A stretch of 64,000 nt of DNA from Pseudomonas sp. (GCA_007713455.1 VMRT01000018.1:44975-108974); one strand, 5' to 3'; counted from the first letter of the stretch, positions 17,883 to 26,844 are shown. Notes: a model not told the origin generated them from the sequence alone. A program made the numbers and translations.

Positions 17883-20183
17883 TTATAGCGCATCCCAGCG
17901 ATAACGCACGCCCACCCAGCCCGCCCGGGGCGCGCCTGGGGCGATGAACTGCTCGTGGCGCCATTCATCCGGGTCCGACTCGAAAGCGTTGCCAGCACCG
18001 ACGAAGGAATTCTCGGCCAACGCACCGCCGGTGGCGTACCGCTTGTCGAAGAGGTTGTCGACCCGGCCGAACAGCGTCCAGTCACGGGCGAAGCGGTAAT
18101 CGGCAGTGAGGTTGACCACCGCGTAACCTGGCAGCTTGCCGCTGCCCTCTACCTCTTCGTTGGGCTGATGACGGTTGTTCTCGTTGCCGCGCACGTACTG
18201 CGACGAGTACGCCAGGACGCTGGTGCCGACTCGTAGGCGCTCATTGAGATTCCAGTTCAGCCCCAGCTTGAGGTTGTGCTTCGGCAGGCCTGGCAGATAG
18301 TCACCGCTGGACACGCGAATCTCGTCGTCCGGGCAGCCGCCCTCGCCTTCGGTGCTGTTGTTCTCGGCCAGGATGCAGGCCCCGGAGCGGAAGGTGGCGT
18401 GCAGGAAGGTGTAGTCCACCCGCCAGTCGAATGGCCCCTGCTCGCCAGCCAGACCCAGTTCGATGCCCTGACGACGGGTGCGGCCAAAGTTGGTGAAGTA
18501 GCCCATGCTACCGCCCGTGCCGACAAACAGCAGGTCATCATGGTTCACGCTGCGGAAAGCCCCGAGGTTCCAGCGGGTGCCGCCGGCCAGTTCGCCGCGT
18601 ACACCGACCTCCAGCGTGCGGGTGACAACCTGCTCGAGGAAGGGGTCGGCCGCCATGGCGTTTGGCAGGCTGCATGGGTTTGCAGGGTCCGCGCAGCCCA
18701 GCTCGATTGGCGTCGGCGCGCGGTTGCCCTGGGAAAAGCCGCCGTAGACTGTGACCGCCGGTTGTAGCTGCCAGGCAAAACCCAGCGCGGGATTGAGCTT
18801 GCGATAGGTGAAGTCGCCATTCAGCGCATCGCCCATGCGATCGGTGTTCACCACGCGGGTGCGATTGTAGCGCAGCGAGCCGGTCAGCTGCAGCGCGTCG
18901 GTCAGCGCCCAGGTGTCGGTGGCATAGAGGCTGGAAGTACGGGTGCGCCCCAGCAGGCTGTTGGCCTGTTCCTCCTCTTCGTTGGCGGCGATTCCGCGCT
19001 CGTCGGTCAGCTCGCCGCCCTGCTCGCTCTGGTGGAAGCTGGCGCGGGTGTTGTCGTGGGACAGTCCGAAGGCGAATTGATGCGCACCTACATGCCGCGC
19101 CCACTGCAGCGCCAGACCGTAGGCACGTTGCGCGGTGCGGGTACGGTTCAGCACGCCGCTTTCCGGCCCTTCGCCGATAAAGCCGCCGTCTTCCCACGCC
19201 TCGTATTCGTCCTCGTACTCATCGTTGCCGTCGCCATTGAGCGTCGCGGTACGTGTGCGGCGCAGATAGACCGTGCCGGAAAGCCGATCGTTGTCGTTGA
19301 ACCAGTGGCTGGCGGACAGGGCCATCAGGTGGCTGCGGTTCTCGGTCTGGTCGGGATAGGTGAAGATCGACTCGCGCCGCTGGTCGTACATGCCCTCCGG
19401 GATAAGGCCGTTGCCGATCAGATCGTTGTCGGCATGCGCCAGCGTCAGGGCCAGATCGGTGGTGTCGGTAGTCCAGGCGAACTTGCCGAACAGCTGGCGC
19501 ACCTCGGACGGCGAATGGTCACGCCAGCCGTCCTCATCCATGCCTTCGGCGGCCAGGTACCAGGAGAACTCCTCATGGCTACCACCCTGTTCGATTGCGC
19601 CGCCCTGGCGTCCGAACGAGCCGCCGTAGAGTTCCGCCGAGCCACCGGGATGGGTATCGCCACGCTTGGTCTCCAGCGCCAGCGCGCCGCCCAGGGTGTT
19701 CAGGCCGTACAGCGGGTTCGAGCCCGGCACCAGGGCCATGTTGGCAATGGCGGTGTTCGGGATCAGATCCCAGTGCACCACATCGCCGAACGCTTCATTG
19801 ACCCGCACGCCGTCGAGAAAAACCGAAAGCCCCTGCGGCGTACCGAGCAGCGGCGAGGCGGTGAAGCCACGATAGTTGAGGTCCGCCTGGTACGGATTGC
19901 CCTGGATCTCGTTGATGTTGACGCTCGGCAATCCGCGCTGCAGTTTCTCGGCCAGCGACTGGCCGCCGAGCCGCCGCAGGTCCTCGTCATCCAGCGACTG
20001 GATGTTGGACGGCACCTGATCCTTTGGCAGCTCGATGCCCGGCAGCGGCGTGGTACCGACCACCTCCTGGCTGCCGAGATCGAGCGTCTGCTCGGCATGA
20101 ACGGACGCCGGCAACAGCGCGGCGATGGCGAGGGACAGCAGCGTACGTCGGGGCGTCGCGCTGCTACAGAGCTGGTACGGCAT
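17883..20183 (-). CDS. TonB-dependent outer-membrane receptor (LutH-like candidate)
   Basis: A 766-residue outer-membrane importer. A signal peptide (ASVHA) is followed by a plug domain (VPSNIQSLDDEDLRRL, then YRGFTASPLLG) and a beta-barrel ending in an aromatic C-terminal strand (GVRYRWDAL). A very acidic stretch lies at about residues 314-333 (DGNDEYEDEYEAWED), a possible exposed metal-binding loop. The position among quinoprotein genes, and two GGGAA-N3-TTCCC palindromes upstream that match the pedH promoter, suggest uptake of lanthanide chelates or PQQ. The ligand is not proven; another chelate is equally possible. Confidence 0.85.
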   Translation of the reverse strand: MPYQLCSSATPRRTLLSLAIAALLPASVHAEQTLDLGSQEVVGTTPLPGIELPKDQVPSNIQSLDDEDLRRLGGQSLAEKLQRGLPSVNINEIQGNPYQADLNYRGFTASPLLGTPQGLSVFLDGVRVNEAFGDVVHWDLIPNTAIANMALVPGSNPLYGLNTLGGALALETKRGDTHPGGSAELYGGSFGRQGGAIEQGGSHEEFSWYLAAEGMDEDGWRDHSPSEVRQLFGKFAWTTDTTDLALTLAHADNDLIGNGLIPEGMYDQRRESIFTYPDQTENRSHLMALSASHWFNDNDRLSGTVYLRRTRTATLNGDGNDEYEDEYEAWEDGGFIGEGPESGVLNRTRTAQRAYGLALQWARHVGAHQFAFGLSHDNTRASFHQSEQGGELTDERGIAANEEEEQANSLLGRTRTSSLYATDTWALTDALQLTGSLRYNRTRVVNTDRMGDALNGDFTYRKLNPALGFAWQLQPAVTVYGGFSQGNRAPTPIELGCADPANPCSLPNAMAADPFLEQVVTRTLEVGVRGELAGGTRWNLGAFRSVNHDDLLFVGTGGSMGYFTNFGRTRRQGIELGLAGEQGPFDWRVDYTFLHATFRSGACILAENNSTEGEGGCPDDEIRVSSGDYLPGLPKHNLKLGLNWNLNERLRVGTSVLAYSSQYVRGNENNRHQPNEEVEGSGKLPGYAVVNLTADYRFARDWTLFGRVDNLFDKRYATGGALAENSFVGAGNAFESDPDEWRHEQFIAPGAPRAGWVGVRYRWDAL

Positions 20184-20317
20184 GGGTGGTCCTTGTTCTT
20201 GTTGGCCAATCGGACTGGCCAGGCCACCCGCATTCGCGACGCGGCAAGAACCGCGGACAAGCGCATGCTGGCAACCTGCCAGATGCGATTATCGAGAGCC
20301 GCGGCGCGGTGCCGACA

Positions 20318-20330
20318 GGGAAGAATTCCC
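20318..20330. promoter_or_regulatory. Palindrome GGGAA-N3-TTCCC, receptor copy 1
   Basis: GGGAAGAATTCCC, 135 bases upstream of the receptor start. Its centre is 22 bases from that of the next copy, about two helical turns, so bound dimers would lie on one face of the DNA. Confidence 0.5.
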
Positions 20331-20339
20331 GACTCGAGC

Positions 20340-20352
20340 GGGAAAAATTCCC
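20340..20352. promoter_or_regulatory. Palindrome GGGAA-N3-TTCCC, receptor copy 2
   Basis: GGGAAAAATTCCC, a tandem partner of the copy at 20318. Confidence 0.5.
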
Positions 20353-20555
20353 GGCCGCATGGAGATTGGTCTTACGACCAGCGCACTAGCTCGGGCCCAC
20401 GACTTTCGCAAGGCACAAGCGCCCCGTCCGCCTGTTACAGGCGGGCAGGTGCTTGGGAAAAATTGGAGAGGTGCTGCGGCTTCAGCACACAGACATGTCG
20501 CGCTGCATCGCCCAAAGAGGCAGCGCAGCAGGAAGCCGAAACAGCTGAGGGCCGA

Positions 20556-21215
20556 TCAGGCCTCGCACACCATGCGGTCACCGACGCGGAGCAAGCCCTG
20601 GTCGATGGCCAGGTGCACGAGCTCGGCCTGGGAGCTGACCTCCAGCTTGCTTTTCAGCAGGGCCATATGGTTCGAGACGGTCTTGCTGCTGATGCACAGC
20701 CGCTCGGCGATCTCCCGATTGCCTATGCCTCGCGCGAGCATGATGAAGATTTCCATTTCACGTGGCGTCATATCGGCCAGTCGCCCCTTCATCGGCGACT
20801 GCGAAGGGCGCTGGCAGGCCAGCTCGGTCGCCAGCGGCTGCTCGATGAAGGTCTGCCCGGCAAGCACCTTGCGCACCGCCTCCACCAGCACGTTCGGCGC
20901 GCAGCGCTTGGTCAGATAGCCGGAGGCGCCAGCATCCAGTGCCTGCCGGACGAGTGCCAGCTCGTCGTGCATGCTGAAGATCAGCACCGGCATCAGCGGC
21001 AACCGCTGACGCAGGCGCCGGCAGGTTTCCAGCCCACTGATGCCCGGCAGACCGAGGTCGAGCACAACCAGGCTGGGAATCGATTCCTGCACCTGCTCCA
21101 GCGCCTGCTCACCGCTGGCGGCTTCACTGACTGTCACCTCGAGAAGCAAAGCCTTGAGCAGGCTCGCGTAGCCCTGACGCACTACCGCGTGGTCATCCAC
21201 CAGCAGAATCTTCAT
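20556..21215 (-). CDS. LuxR-type response regulator (EraR/ExaE-like)
   Basis: A 219-residue two-component regulator. The receiver domain has the acidic pocket VDDH, phospho-acceptor in VLDLGLPG (near residue 54) and the conserved Lys in LTKRC. A C-terminal LuxR helix-turn-helix (about 150-210, MTPREMEIFIMLARGIGNREIA) follows. The ATG overlaps the kinase stop codon (ATGA), so the two are translated together. It is a probable activator of quinoprotein genes by analogy with EraSR of P. aeruginosa. It and ErbR are the best candidates for binding the CCTTGGTA motif. Confidence 0.88.
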   Translation of the reverse strand: MKILLVDDHAVVRQGYASLLKALLLEVTVSEAASGEQALEQVQESIPSLVVLDLGLPGISGLETCRRLRQRLPLMPVLIFSMHDELALVRQALDAGASGYLTKRCAPNVLVEAVRKVLAGQTFIEQPLATELACQRPSQSPMKGRLADMTPREMEIFIMLARGIGNREIAERLCISSKTVSNHMALLKSKLEVSSQAELVHLAIDQGLLRVGDRMVCEA

Positions 21216-22477
21216 GACGTGGCTCCTTGCAAAGGCAACTTGAGATAGAGCGCCCAACCCTTGCCGGCGCGGTGGCGCACACGCAGCCGGGCACCCAGAC
21301 AGCGCGCGTGCTCTACCATCGAGCGCAGGCCGACTCCCGGCCGTTCCGGCGGCAACCCATGGCCATCGTCTCGCAGCAGCAGGCGCAGCCCGTTGTTATC
21401 CCCACACAGATGCAGGCACACGCGAGTCGCACGCGCATGCCGCGCCACATTGGTCAGCGCCTCCTGCACCATGCGATAGAGATGCACCTTGGCGTCCATC
21501 GACAGTGCTGGAATAGCTCCACGAAGCCGGACATCGCATTGGATACCTTGAGTGTTCTGCCACTGCTCAGCGAGTTGCCCGATGGCGTCTTCCAGGTTCA
21601 GGTGATCGAGCATCACCGGATACAGATCTCGCACCAGCGTGCGAAAGCCGTTCTGCAGATCGAGGCTGTGCTGCTCAAGGTGCGCCGCGGTCTCGCGAAC
21701 GGCGTCGGGCTGCTCAGCCTGGACGCGCAGCAGACAGGCCCGGGCACGGATACCGGCCAGATACTGGCCGAGGTCGTCATGCAGCGCTTGCGCCAGACGG
21801 GTGCGTTCACGTTCCTGCAGCGCCAGCAGCGCCTGGGTCAGTTGCTCATTTTCGGCCCTCGCATCTTCGAGTGCAGCGGCCATGTGATTGAAGCGTTCGG
21901 CGAGCCTGCGCGACTCGGCGAAGCGATGCGATGGCAGGCGGGTGTCGAGTCGGCCGTCGGCGATGCTCACCAGTGCACCAAGCAACTCGCTGAGCACTCG
22001 CATGCCCGGACGCACGGCCCAGCGGATCGCCAGCAGGCAGAGCAGCAGCGCCAGGCCGAACAGCACAAGCAACTGCAACAACGAATCGCTGACCTCTTCG
22101 ACTTCGTCATGCGGATCGACGCTGATGTGCAGCCGCTGGCCGTTGGAAAGCTGAAGGACGCTGGGTGACGACAGTTCGGCTGGGTACAGCCAGGACCCGA
22201 GCCAGTTGTCGAGCGCTGGATCGACCCCGACAGGCATCGATTCAGTGGCGTCCAGCCTGCGCACACGAATGTGGCGCAGGCTATCGGTCAGGCCCGGGCG
22301 CAGCGAGTTGGGATCGCGCTCGGCCATCTCGCCGAGATAGCCAACCACCGCCGCCGCGGCATCGAGCTCACGCTTTACATCGTGGGCGGCCTGGCGCAGC
22401 AACACCGCCAGACAGACCATGGTGATCAGGGTGAAGAGCAACGTGACCAGCAGATTGATTCGCCAGAGTGCGGACAT
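21212..22477 (-). CDS. Membrane sensor histidine kinase (NarX/DegS type)
   Basis: 421 residues: a membrane helix at about 8-27, a periplasmic sensor loop of about 110 residues without a recognised domain, and a second helix near 140-160. A HAMP linker and a HisKA_3 dimerisation helix follow, with the phospho-accepting His in RTRLAQALHDDLGQYLAG. An ATPase domain (EALTNVARHA, DDGHGL) ends the protein. It is encoded 41 bases after the cupredoxin-like gene and overlaps its response regulator. It probably senses alcohols, products or a metal in the periplasm. GGGGAG precedes the ATG. Confidence 0.88.
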   Translation of the reverse strand: MSALWRINLLVTLLFTLITMVCLAVLLRQAAHDVKRELDAAAAVVGYLGEMAERDPNSLRPGLTDSLRHIRVRRLDATESMPVGVDPALDNWLGSWLYPAELSSPSVLQLSNGQRLHISVDPHDEVEEVSDSLLQLLVLFGLALLLCLLAIRWAVRPGMRVLSELLGALVSIADGRLDTRLPSHRFAESRRLAERFNHMAAALEDARAENEQLTQALLALQERERTRLAQALHDDLGQYLAGIRARACLLRVQAEQPDAVRETAAHLEQHSLDLQNGFRTLVRDLYPVMLDHLNLEDAIGQLAEQWQNTQGIQCDVRLRGAIPALSMDAKVHLYRMVQEALTNVARHARATRVCLHLCGDNNGLRLLLRDDGHGLPPERPGVGLRSMVEHARCLGARLRVRHRAGKGWALYLKLPLQGATS

Positions 22478-22518
22478 ATCGGCAACTCCCCGTGATCAGC
22501 GCCGAGCGCCAGTCCGCT

Positions 22519-22956
22519 TCACTTGACTACGAACCGGCCTTCCATGCCCTTGTTCTGCAGCCCCTTGCAGTAGAACGGGTAGCTGCCCGGCTTGACGGGC
22601 AGGAAGAAGATTTCCGCCTCGCCGGCATCCTCGAACTCCAGCTCGACCAGCGTGATCGCCTTGATCTCCACACCACCGGCCTCGACCTTGCGCAGATAGA
22701 TCGACTGGGCGAACTCGGGCGCCTGGAACGCGCACTCCTTCTGGCCATCGGAGCTGACCTTGAGCTGGTAGGCGACGCCGGTTTCCAGCTGATATTCCTT
22801 CTGCGACACAGCGTAGTCGCTCTGCTCGGAACCGAACTTCAGATCCGGCAAAGCCTCCGTACGACGGGTCAGGTCGCCAGCGGCGTGGCTGTGATCGAAT
22901 CCGACCAGGCTGCCAATGAACAGCAGGTTGAGCAACAGCGCTTTGTAAGTGGGCAT
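22519..22956 (-). CDS. Cupredoxin-like periplasmic protein
   Basis: 145 residues with a signal peptide (cleavage near SHA-AGD) and a cupredoxin-like C-terminal half: KPGSYPFYCKGLQNKGMEG. Type 1 copper proteins of this shape normally end C-x2-H-x2-M; here Cys and Met remain, but Gln or Asn stands where His is expected. Copper binding may therefore be altered or lost. It is the first gene of an operon with the kinase and regulator, behind the motif TACCTTGGTA. An electron-carrier or metal-sensing role is possible; neither is shown. Confidence 0.7.
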   Translation of the reverse strand: MPTYKALLLNLLFIGSLVGFDHSHAAGDLTRRTEALPDLKFGSEQSDYAVSQKEYQLETGVAYQLKVSSDGQKECAFQAPEFAQSIYLRKVEAGGVEIKAITLVELEFEDAGEAEIFFLPVKPGSYPFYCKGLQNKGMEGRFVVK

Positions 22957-23020
22957 GGGAATGGGCTCGTTATTGTTTTCGGTGTCGCCATCCTAAGGCG
23001 CCGAGCCCTGCCCAGCTTCC

Positions 23021-23030
23021 TACCTTGGTA
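23021..23030. promoter_or_regulatory. CCTTGGTA operator-like motif, copy 3
   Basis: TACCTTGGTA, a full TACC-N2-GGTA palindrome, 65 bases upstream of the cupredoxin-like gene. Confidence 0.5.
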
Positions 23031-23167
23031 GCGTTCAGGGGCCGTTGAATCGGGCGCTCCAGACTCTTTCATGGCAGTGGCGGCGATCCAAATCTGCGCA
23101 AACACCGGCTGCGTCACCCGTTTCGGCAGCCTGACGGCGCGCACCCCGGGTGCCGAGCGAGCCGAAT

Positions 23168-23194
23168 CAGTACCAAGGTCGCAGTACCAAGGTA
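23168..23194. promoter_or_regulatory. CCTTGGTA operator-like motif, tandem copies 4 and 5
   Basis: CAGTACCAAGGT occurs twice with a 14-base period (TACCAAGGTC at 23171, TACCAAGGTA at 23185). It lies 153-179 bases before the chemoreceptor start. Tandem placement supports a protein-binding function. Confidence 0.55.
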
Positions 23195-23346
23195 TCGATC
23201 AACTTCCTGCTAGCGCGGCCGCCATATCCAGGTATGCATGATGCCGATTGGACATCATCCGATCTTTGGCCGCCCCAAGTGAGACCGTCAGCGTCCCTGG
23301 GCCCGCCACCGCTGGTTCTTTTGCGTTATCAGGAGTAGGAACCGTG

Positions 23347-25518
23347 ATGTCTCTCAAATCCATACAGCAGCGAATAGCGATCACCGGCGGCTTATGCCTG
23401 CTGGCAACCGCTGGCATCTTGATTGGCTAAAGCGTCTACCTTGCCAGCTCGACCCAGGGCATGGTGTCCGACCGGGTCAGTCAGCAGGCGCAGGAAGATG
23501 CCTTGCAGACCCTGCAGCACCTCGGCGGGAAATACGCCGGAGAAATCCGCTCCGAGTTCACCGAGGCGCTGGAAGCGGCGCGGGGCATGGCGACGACCTT
23601 CGCGGTCGGCAAGCTGAACCCAGTGGGTTCGGGTGGGCTGCAGATTGGCCGGGACGAGGTGAACTCGATTCTGCTCAACGTGCTGAAAAGCTATCCGGAC
23701 TTCAACGGCACCTACTCGTGCTGGGAGCCGGACGCAATCGACGGCCAGGATTTCCTATTCACTGGTGGCCAGAACGGTAACAACGAGCAGACCGGTCGCT
23801 TCACGCCCTACTGGACGCGGGGCGCAGACGGCAAGATCGCGGTGCAGCCGCTGGTCGAGTACGACACCATGGACAAGCACCCCAACGGCGTACTCAAGGG
23901 CGGCTGGTACATCGGGCCGCGGGAAACGCTCAGGGAGAGCGTGCTTGGCCCGCTGCCCTACATCGTGCAGGGCAAGCAGGTATGGCTAGCAACGCTTTCG
24001 GTTCCGATCATCGTCGATGGCCGCTTCATGGGTGTGGCGGGCACCGACTACAACCTCGACTTCGTGCAGAAGATCAGCCAGGAAGTATCCGGCAAGCTGT
24101 TCGAGGGCCGAGGCGAAGTGGCGATCATCAGTGACCAGGGGCTGATCGTGGCGGAGAGCCGCTCGCCAGACCTGATTGGCCAGCACTTCCAGAAGGTATT
24201 GCCAAACGAGTGGCAGACCGCCCTGAGCGCCGTGCAGAAAGGCGAAGAACTCGCCCGTCTGGACGCGGACGGCACGATCGTGGTGTTCGCGCCTATCGAG
24301 CTGGGTCGTACCGGCAAACCCTGGTCGATGATGCTGAAGATCAACAAGGAAATCGTGCTGGCCAAGGCCACCGAGCTGAAGACCGAGATGGACGCCAAGA
24401 GCGATCGGAGCATGCTGCAGCAGATCGGCGCAGGCGTGCTCATCTCGATCCTCGCCGTGCTTGCGCTGTGGTTTTCTTCCCGCTCGGTCGCCCTGCCCAT
24501 TCGCAAAGCCGCGCAGCTGGCCGGTGCCATTCAGAAAGGCGACTTTTCCCAGCGCCTGGCGCACCAGTCCGCGGACGAAGTCGGCCAGCTATCCGCCAGC
24601 CTCGACCGAATGGCCGACAGCCTGCAGGAGCAGGTACACGTGGCCGAACGCATCTCCCAGGGCGACCTGGCGGTGGAAGTCCGTCTGGCCTCGGAGCACG
24701 ACCAGCTCGGGCTTGCGCTCAGGCGAATGGTCGACAACCTCAACGAGTTGGTATCCCAGGTCCAGCAGAGCTCAGGGCTGATCAACGACAAGGCCGGCCA
24801 GGTGACGAGCCTCAGCCAGGATCTTTCCAGCGGCGCAACGGAATCGGCCTCCGCGGTGACTGAGATCAGCGCCACCATCAACCAGATGGCTGCGCAGATT
24901 CGCCAGACCTCCGAATACGCCAGCGAAGCCAACGCCCTCTCGCGCGATTCCGAGCATTCGGCCCGCGGTGGCAACGAGTTGATGGTCACCCTGAAAGCGG
25001 CAATGCAGGAAATCAACCAGTCGGGTCTGGATATCACCAACATCATCAGGGCAATCGAAGAGATCGCCACGCAAACCAACCTCCTCGCACTGAACGCGGC
25101 CATCGAGGCGGCCCGTGCCGGCGAGCACGGCCGCGGGTTCGCGGTGGTCGCCGATGAAGTCCGGCAGCTGGCAGCCCGCAGTGCCGAGGCCGCACAGCGC
25201 TCTACCCGCCTGATCCAGGAGTCCAATGCGCGGACGATCAAGGGCATGGAGCTCACCGACGACACGGCACGGGCGCTGGAAGCGATCGTTCAGGGCGCGG
25301 CACAGGTTTCGCAGCTGGTCGACGAGATCGCCTCGGCGTCGAGCCAGCAGGCATCCGGTATCGAACAGGTCAGCCTGGCCATCGGCCAGATTGATGAAGT
25401 GGTGCACCACAACAGCAGCAACTCCGAGCAATCGACCCAGGCCGCACAGGAGCTGACGCAGCAAGCGCAGCAAATGATCGTGCAGGTCGGCCGATTCAAG
25501 GTCAGGCGAGTCCGCTAA
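23347..25518 (+). pseudogene. Methyl-accepting chemotaxis protein interrupted by an in-frame TAA
   Basis: The gene starts at an ATG with AGGAG upstream and encodes MSLKSIQQRIAITGG, the start of a typical first membrane helix. Codon 28 (23428-23430) is TAA, and the same frame then continues without interruption ([16 protein letters not shown]) to 25518. Downstream lie a dCache-like sensor (about 45-330), a second membrane helix ([14 protein letters not shown]), a HAMP domain, and the signalling tip [20 protein letters not shown]. One base change from TAC or TAT explains the stop. Restart at the ATG at 23461 would give 685 residues without the first helix, so the sensor would not be exported. 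Recent inactivation or a sequencing error are both possible. Confidence 0.8.
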
Positions 25519-25525
25519 GGGCCGG

Positions 25526-25552
25526 GGCGGCGCAGGGCCTGCGCCGCCTTTT
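25526..25552 (+). terminator. Terminator after the chemoreceptor
   Basis: GGCGGCGCA and TGCGCCGCC pair across a five-base loop, followed by TTTT. Confidence 0.75.
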
Positions 25553-25568
25553 CATCGTCATTTCTACG

Positions 25569-25578
25569 ACCTTGGTAC
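25569..25578. promoter_or_regulatory. CCTTGGTA operator-like motif, copy 6
   Basis: ACCTTGGTAC, 79 bases before the start of the ABC cluster's first gene, with a further CTGGTAC nearby at 25586. Confidence 0.5.
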
Positions 25579-25656
25579 ACAGCGACTGGTACTTTCTGCA
25601 TATTCCCCCGCTCTGCCATGGTTCCTATGCTGCCTGCAACGTCACAGGAGCTGCCC

Positions 25657-26844
25657 ATGAGCCACGTATTACGACGAGCCGGTTTCCTGATCGCCCTCAC
25701 TTGCTGCACGCAGTTCGCCGCAGCGGCTGCCAGCACGGAGCTGGCGATACGCATCGGTTATCTCGGTTATCGCCCAGACACCGGCCCGGTGCTCTCCAAC
25801 GTCATTCCTGAGCCCGAAGACGCCGGCCTGCGCGGCGCCGAACTGGCGATCACCGACAGCAACAGCACGGGACGTTTTCTCAAGCACAGCTATGTGCTCG
25901 AAGCGGCCACCAGCGAAACGCCGGAAGAGCTCCTGGAACAGGCGGGCAAGCAATACGCCGACGGTCTGCGCCTGTTCGTGGTCAACGCTCCGGCTGCGTC
26001 CCTGCGCCAGCTGTCGGACGCCATGCCGGAAGCGCTGCTGATCAACGCCGGCAGTGCCGACGATGCACTGCGCAGCCAGAGTTGCCTGGCGAATGTCCTG
26101 CACACCCTGCCCAGCCGCAGCATGCTCGCCGATGCGCTCGGCCAGTTCCTCGCGGCACGCCGTTGGAATCGCTGGATGCTGATTGTCGGTCCGACCGCTG
26201 AGGATAAGGCCTATGCCGATGCTTTGCGCCGGGCGGCCAAGCGCTTCGGTCACCGCATCGTGGTGGAGAAGCCCTGGAGCTTCGATAACGACCAACGCCG
26301 CAGCGCCCAGGCCGAGATGCCGTTGTTCACCCAGGGTGCCGAATACGACGTGGTGCTGGTGGCCGACGAACGTGGCGACTTCGGTGAGTACGTGCCATAT
26401 CACACCTGGTTGCCTCGCCCGGTGGCAGGCACCCAGGGCCTGACCGCCACCGGCTGGCACAAGACGGTGGAAACCTACGGCGCCGCCCAATTGCAGAAAC
26501 GCTTCGAGGCGCATGCCAAGCGCTGGATGAACGACCGCGATTTCGCCGCTTGGATGGGCGTACGCAGCCTTGCAGCGGCGGTCACTCGCCTGCGCAGCAC
26601 GGACGCCGCAGCAATCCGTCAGCTGTCGCTTAGCGGTGAGCTTCCGCTGGATGGTTTCAAGGGCCGCAAGCTGAGCTTCCGCCCGTGGAATGGCCAGCTA
26701 CGCCAGCCGATCCCGCTGGTACACCCGCGGGCGCTGGTATCGAACTCGCCGCAGGACGGCTTTCTGCATCCCACCAGCGAACTGGACACCCTGGGCTTCG
26801 ACGCACCGGAAAGCAGCTGCCGCCTGAGCGAGGTGCGCCCATGA
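25657..26844 (+). CDS. ABC substrate-binding protein of the PQQ-alcohol dehydrogenase system
   Basis: A secreted type I periplasmic-binding-fold protein of 395 residues, with a signal peptide ending in AAAAAS. It belongs to a family known from comparative genomics to occur with PQQ-dependent alcohol dehydrogenases (the group with ABC ATPase, permease, YVTN propeller and CXXCW protein). The ATG at 25657 has AGGAG seven bases upstream; an earlier in-frame ATG at 25618 lacks one. It is the first gene of a tightly packed run, and its stop overlaps the next start. The ligand is unknown. Confidence 0.87.
   Translation: MSHVLRRAGFLIALTCCTQFAAAAASTELAIRIGYLGYRPDTGPVLSNVIPEPEDAGLRGAELAITDSNSTGRFLKHSYVLEAATSETPEELLEQAGKQYADGLRLFVVNAPAASLRQLSDAMPEALLINAGSADDALRSQSCLANVLHTLPSRSMLADALGQFLAARRWNRWMLIVGPTAEDKAYADALRRAAKRFGHRIVVEKPWSFDNDQRRSAQAEMPLFTQGAEYDVVLVADERGDFGEYVPYHTWLPRPVAGTQGLTATGWHKTVETYGAAQLQKRFEAHAKRWMNDRDFAAWMGVRSLAAAVTRLRSTDAAAIRQLSLSGELPLDGFKGRKLSFRPWNGQLRQPIPLVHPRALVSNSPQDGFLHPTSELDTLGFDAPESSCRLSEVRP

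Larger units (their letters stand above)
20184..20555. promoter_or_regulatory. Upstream region of the TonB receptor
   Basis: A 372-base gap with two perfect palindromes (20318-20330 and 20340-20352) and a half-site GGGAAAAATTGGA at 20455-20467. No open frame with a plausible ribosome site was found in it. Confidence 0.55.
22957..23346. promoter_or_regulatory. Divergent promoter region, cupredoxin / chemoreceptor
   Basis: A 390-base gap with three CCTTGGTA-type motifs: TACCTTGGTA at 23021-23030 on the cupredoxin side, and a direct repeat of CAGTACCAAGGT at 23168 and 23182 on the chemoreceptor side. No gene is apparent within it. Confidence 0.6.

Noticed and set aside
19032..21248. Plus-strand open frame of 738 codons across the TonB receptor and response regulator
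   Set aside because: It spans two confirmed minus-strand genes and the gap between them, and lacks domains; a frame kept open by high G+C.
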